NCBI GenBank assembly: GCA_944326335.1
Contig: CALVDM010000005.1
Location: forward strand, 44,954 to 108,953
Source: an uncultured Bacteroidales bacterium
GTDB lineage: Bacteria; Bacteroidota; Bacteroidia; Bacteroidales; UBA932
Length of the DNA stretch: 64,000 nucleotides
Direction: 5' to 3'
Made by a program: the position numbers and the translations under genes. Under the pieces are notes generated by a model. It did not search any database. It worked only from the letters and a program-made list of their open reading frames with translations, and was not told the DNA's origin. Position 1 is the first letter of the stretch; the number at the start of each line of letters is the position of its first letter. This document shows positions 61,506 to 64,000 of the stretch, piece after piece.

Positions 61506-62867
61506 TCATTTTTTCTGTGCGCTTCTGCTCCTGATGATTTTAATCACCTCTCCCTTGGCCATGCGTATGGTGTCGAGAAGCGGGATGTATGCAGGGCACG
61601 AGTAGAGGCAGCAGCCGCACTCTATGCAATCCTGCACTGCGTTCTGCTCGAGTTCCTCCATCATGCCGTTCCTCGCGAGCTTGTTCAGGAGGAAAGGCTC
61701 GAGTCCCATAGGGCATGCCTCCGCACATTTGCCGCAGCGGATGCAGTTGGTCTCCGGCTTCCTCCTTGTCTGCTCCTCCGTGAGGAAAAGTATGGAGGAT
61801 GTGCCTTTGAGGGTCGCGGCATCAAGGTTGGCGATTGCCTTTCCCATCATAGGACCGCCGCTTATCGCCTTGGCCGCACTCTCCGGGACACCGCCGAGCC
61901 AGTCCACGATACTGGACAGAGGTGTGCCCACGCGGACGAGGAGATTGCTCTGCTTCGGGAAACATTCTCCCGTAACTGTTATGGTGTTGTCAATCAGAGG
62001 CTTGTTTTTCTGAACAGCATCATATACCGCAAGGGAGGTCGCAACGTTCTGCACCACTGCGCCCACATCGATAGGAAGCCCCATGGACTTCACCTGACGT
62101 CCCGTAATGGCATCTATCAGCTGCTTCTCTCCGCCCTGCGGATACTTCTTCTTCAGGGTAACCACCTCTATTCCGGAATAGTCCGGGGAACCGGCCGCAA
62201 GTCCGGCAACGGCAGCCTTCATGCTGGTGATGGCCTCAGGCTTGTTGTCCTCTATGCCTATCACCACCCTGCCGACACCGAGCACCTTCTTCATGAGGGC
62301 GGCGCCTATGACAATCTGGCTGCTCTTCTCAATCATGATACGGTAGTCGGATGTGAGGTAAGGCTCGCACTCCGCCCCGTTAAGAATCAGTATGTCCGCC
62401 TTCTTGTCAGGAGGAGGGCAGAGTTTCACGGCCGTAGGGAATGTCGCTCCGCCGAGTCCCACTACACCGTTGGCCTTGATTCTGTCAAGGATGAACTTCG
62501 GGTCCGACGGAATCTCCGTCACGAGGGTGTCGGAAGTGTCTATGCCTTCCATCCACTCGTCCGGCTCAGTCTCTATCTCCACATGGACGACAGGAATGCC
62601 AGCAAGGTCCTTGCGCAGCCCTACGGACTTCACCGTGCCCGTAACCGGAGAATGGACAAAAGCAGATATGAAACCCGTCGGCTCGCCTATCACCTGCCCG
62701 GTCTTCACCTTGTCACCCGCAGCCACGACTGCCTTGGCCGGGCCTCCGAGATGCTGGGCCATGGATATGTAAACTGTCTTGGGAGTCGGAAGCACCTCTA
62801 TAGCGCATCCTGCCGATATCTTCCTGTCATCGGGATGAACTCCGCCTATTGAAAATGTCTTCTTCAT
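61506..62867 (-). CDS. rnfC: RnfC, NADH/Fe-S subunit C
   Basis: Peripheral subunit of 453 residues that exchanges electrons with NAD(H). It has an N-terminal RnfC barrel-sandwich domain, the FMN/NADH-binding Gly-Leu-Gly-Gly-Ala-Thr-Phe-Pro segment (~130) and two C-terminal 4Fe-4S motifs (Cys-Ile-Arg-Cys-Gly-Lys-Cys and Cys-Ile-Glu-Cys-Gly-Cys-Cys). The open frame extends upstream to 63131, but that part overlaps rnfB in another frame, so the ATG at 62867 (overlapping the rnfB stop by four bases) is chosen. Confidence 0.95.
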   Translation of the reverse strand: MKKTFSIGGVHPDDRKISAGCAIEVLPTPKTVYISMAQHLGGPAKAVVAAGDKVKTGQVIGEPTGFISAFVHSPVTGTVKSVGLRKDLAGIPVVHVEIETEPDEWMEGIDTSDTLVTEIPSDPKFILDRIKANGVVGLGGATFPTAVKLCPPPDKKADILILNGAECEPYLTSDYRIMIEKSSQIVIGAALMKKVLGVGRVVIGIEDNKPEAITSMKAAVAGLAAGSPDYSGIEVVTLKKKYPQGGEKQLIDAITGRQVKSMGLPIDVGAVVQNVATSLAVYDAVQKNKPLIDNTITVTGECFPKQSNLLVRVGTPLSSIVDWLGGVPESAAKAISGGPMMGKAIANLDAATLKGTSSILFLTEEQTRRKPETNCIRCGKCAEACPMGLEPFLLNKLARNGMMEELEQNAVQDCIECGCCLYSCPAYIPLLDTIRMAKGEVIKIIRSRSAQKK

Positions 62868-63742
62868 ATTTCCTCTTTTTTCTCTGTTACGGAATCCGCA
62901 GTCTTGTCCGCCTTCGGTGCAGGAGCCGGGAAATTGACGGCATGGATGGCACCGGTAGGACATTCTGCCACGCACTTGCGGCACAGCCTGCATTTGTTGA
63001 AATCTATGTAAGCGACATTGTGCTCGACTGTAATCGCCCCGAACGGACATGCCTTGGCGCATTTGCCGCAGCCGATGCAGGCAGCCGAGCAGGCTTTCCT
63101 CGCCACGGCCCCTTTCTCCATGTTCACGCACGAGACGAACACCCTCCTGTTCTTAGGGCCCTTATTCCTAAGCTCTATGATTTTCTTAGGGCAGGCTTTC
63201 ACGCATGCGCCGCAGGCCGTACATTTCTCCTCGTCCACCACAGGCAGTCCGGTCTCGGGATCCATCGAGAGTGCGCCGAACTGGCAGGCAGCCACACAGT
63301 CGCCGCAGCCGAGACATCCATAGAAACATCCCGTGTCACCGCTGTAGAGGGCAGCCTTCACCTTGCAGGATTTCTGTCCGTCATAGTCGTTCACCACAGG
63401 TCTGTTGGCACAGGTCCCGTTACAACGGACGACAGCCACCATAGGAGCTTTCTCGTGTACTTCAAGTCCCAGGACGGCTGCCACTTTCTTCATCACTTCG
63501 TTTCCGCCGACAGGGCAGAAATTGTTGTCCAGATTGGCTGACTCGACGCAGGATTGCGCAAACGCGCGGCATCCTGCAAAACCGCAGCCTCCGCAATTGG
63601 CTCCCGGCATCACTTTCTCCACTTCGTCTATCCTCGGGTCTTCCTCGACCTTGAACCTGTTCGCGACAAGGTAGAGGACTACCGCAAGCAAGACTCCCAG
63701 GAGCGTGATGGCCACAATAGTCCAGATAATTGTTGTTGTCAT
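62864..63742 (-). CDS. rnfB: RnfB, ferredoxin-side Fe-S subunit B
   Basis: Subunit of 292 residues that accepts electrons from ferredoxin. It has an N-terminal membrane helix (~5-25), a Cys-rich Fe-S motif Cys-Gly-Gly-Cys-Gly-Phe-Ala-Gly-Cys (~50-58) and several 4Fe-4S ferredoxin-type clusters in the C-terminal two-thirds (CxxCxxCxxxC). It starts 54 bases after the partial RseC-like gene. The order B-C-D-G-E-A matches the usual Rnf order in Bacteroidota. Confidence 0.95.
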   Translation of the reverse strand: MTTTIIWTIVAITLLGVLLAVVLYLVANRFKVEEDPRIDEVEKVMPGANCGGCGFAGCRAFAQSCVESANLDNNFCPVGGNEVMKKVAAVLGLEVHEKAPMVAVVRCNGTCANRPVVNDYDGQKSCKVKAALYSGDTGCFYGCLGCGDCVAACQFGALSMDPETGLPVVDEEKCTACGACVKACPKKIIELRNKGPKNRRVFVSCVNMEKGAVARKACSAACIGCGKCAKACPFGAITVEHNVAYIDFNKCRLCRKCVAECPTGAIHAVNFPAPAPKADKTADSVTEKKEEI

Positions 63743-63796
63743 TATTTCAGATATTTAACAGTTATTAGCTTGGTGCAGCAATCCATCGGATTCACG

Positions 63797-64000
63797 TTAT
63801 TTTATGTAGAACACGAAATCGTTCGCCAGCCGGGACCTGAACAGGTAGATTACCAGGTAATACAATGCGACACCGGCAATTGCTCCCAATCCGACATATA
63901 CTTCGTGCACGGTAACGGAGGACAAAGATAATATTAAAATCATTAAAATGAACAAAGGAATCACATAAGATATCCATACGGCCTTCATTCCCATGGATTT
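63797..64000 (-). CDS. RseC-like membrane protein, C-terminal part (5' end outside window)
   Basis: The frame runs off the right edge, so only about the last 67 residues are seen. They show a Met-Lys-Ala-Val-Trp-Ile-Ser-Tyr-Val-Ile-Pro-Leu motif, two transmembrane helices and a short charged tail. This is the pattern of the SoxR-reducing/RseC family, which commonly precedes rnfB in Bacteroidota. Assignment rests on the helix pattern and location. Confidence 0.65.
   Translation of the reverse strand, partial: KSMGMKAVWISYVIPLFILMILILSLSSVTVHEVYVGLGAIAGVALYYLVIYLFRSRLANDFVFYIK

Noticed and set aside
62868-63131. N-terminal extension of the rnfC frame
   Set aside because: The extension overlaps rnfB in another frame and does not look like RnfC; the ATG at 62867 overlaps the rnfB stop by four bases as expected in this operon.

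Overview
The window reads as a chromosomal segment of a host-associated member of the order Bacteroidales (Bacteroidota). The signs are SusC/SusD pairs, a hybrid two-component sensor, TAnnTTTG-type -7 promoter boxes, lipoproteins with Bacteroidota-style lipoboxes, an N-succinylornithine-type arginine pathway and an Rnf complex. Base composition is fairly GC-rich, with frequent AGG (Arg) and ATA (Ile) codons. I cannot assign a genus. No rRNA, tRNA, CRISPR array, IS element, integrase or phage gene was seen, and no gene-free stretch exceeds about 300 bases.

1-12 kb is housekeeping. It holds the end of an outer-membrane protein, a lipid A operon on the minus strand (lpxD-lpxC-lpxA-wbqC-like, with lpxC not fused to fabZ), rimP-nusA-infB with a DJ-1-like gene on the plus strand, alr, a small membrane Zn-peptidase and a small DNA-binding-like protein.

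11.6-15.8 kb holds the first arginine block (GNAT acyltransferase-argG-argC-argD), followed by a convergent EamA transporter.

16.9-48 kb is a heparin/heparan sulfate polysaccharide utilisation locus. An eleven-gene minus-strand operon runs from 39441 to 16974: PL12 lyase, two tandem surface glycan-binding lipoproteins, SusC, SusD, GH88, PL12 (heparinase III type), GlcNAc-6-sulfatase-like, a Tat-exported PHP-fold metallohydrolase of unknown role, another S1 sulfatase, and PL21 (heparinase II type). It ends at a strong hairpin (16881-16922). A hybrid two-component sensor lies just upstream, and a divergent PL12 plus SGSH-like sulfatase pair lies beyond it. The logic is binding at the surface by the two glycan-binding lipoproteins, import by SusCD, lyase cleavage (PL12, PL21), removal of sulfates, and GH88 cleavage of unsaturated disaccharides; the sensor would detect the released oligosaccharide and switch on both transcription units. 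GTACAAAA-like repeats are found upstream of both.

48-53 kb holds an outer-membrane TonB-receptor-like barrel, an AT-rich thioredoxin-like lipoprotein gene and a GltD/SudA-like flavoprotein. 53-57 kb holds the second arginine block (argF'-argB-argE/dapE-argH); its ArgF' carries the Pro90 diagnostic of N-succinylornithine transcarbamylase. 57.3-58.4 kb has two tandem small outer-membrane proteins. 58.4-64 kb holds the rnfBCDGEA operon on the minus strand, with a small helical protein gene at its end and the end of an RseC-like gene at the right edge.

The most unusual element is the PHP-fold enzyme embedded among heparan sulfatases. Also notable are the triplication of PL12, the candidate sensor-binding repeats, the dyad over the divergent PL12 promoter, and the GNAT gene as a candidate first enzyme for a succinylated arginine pathway.
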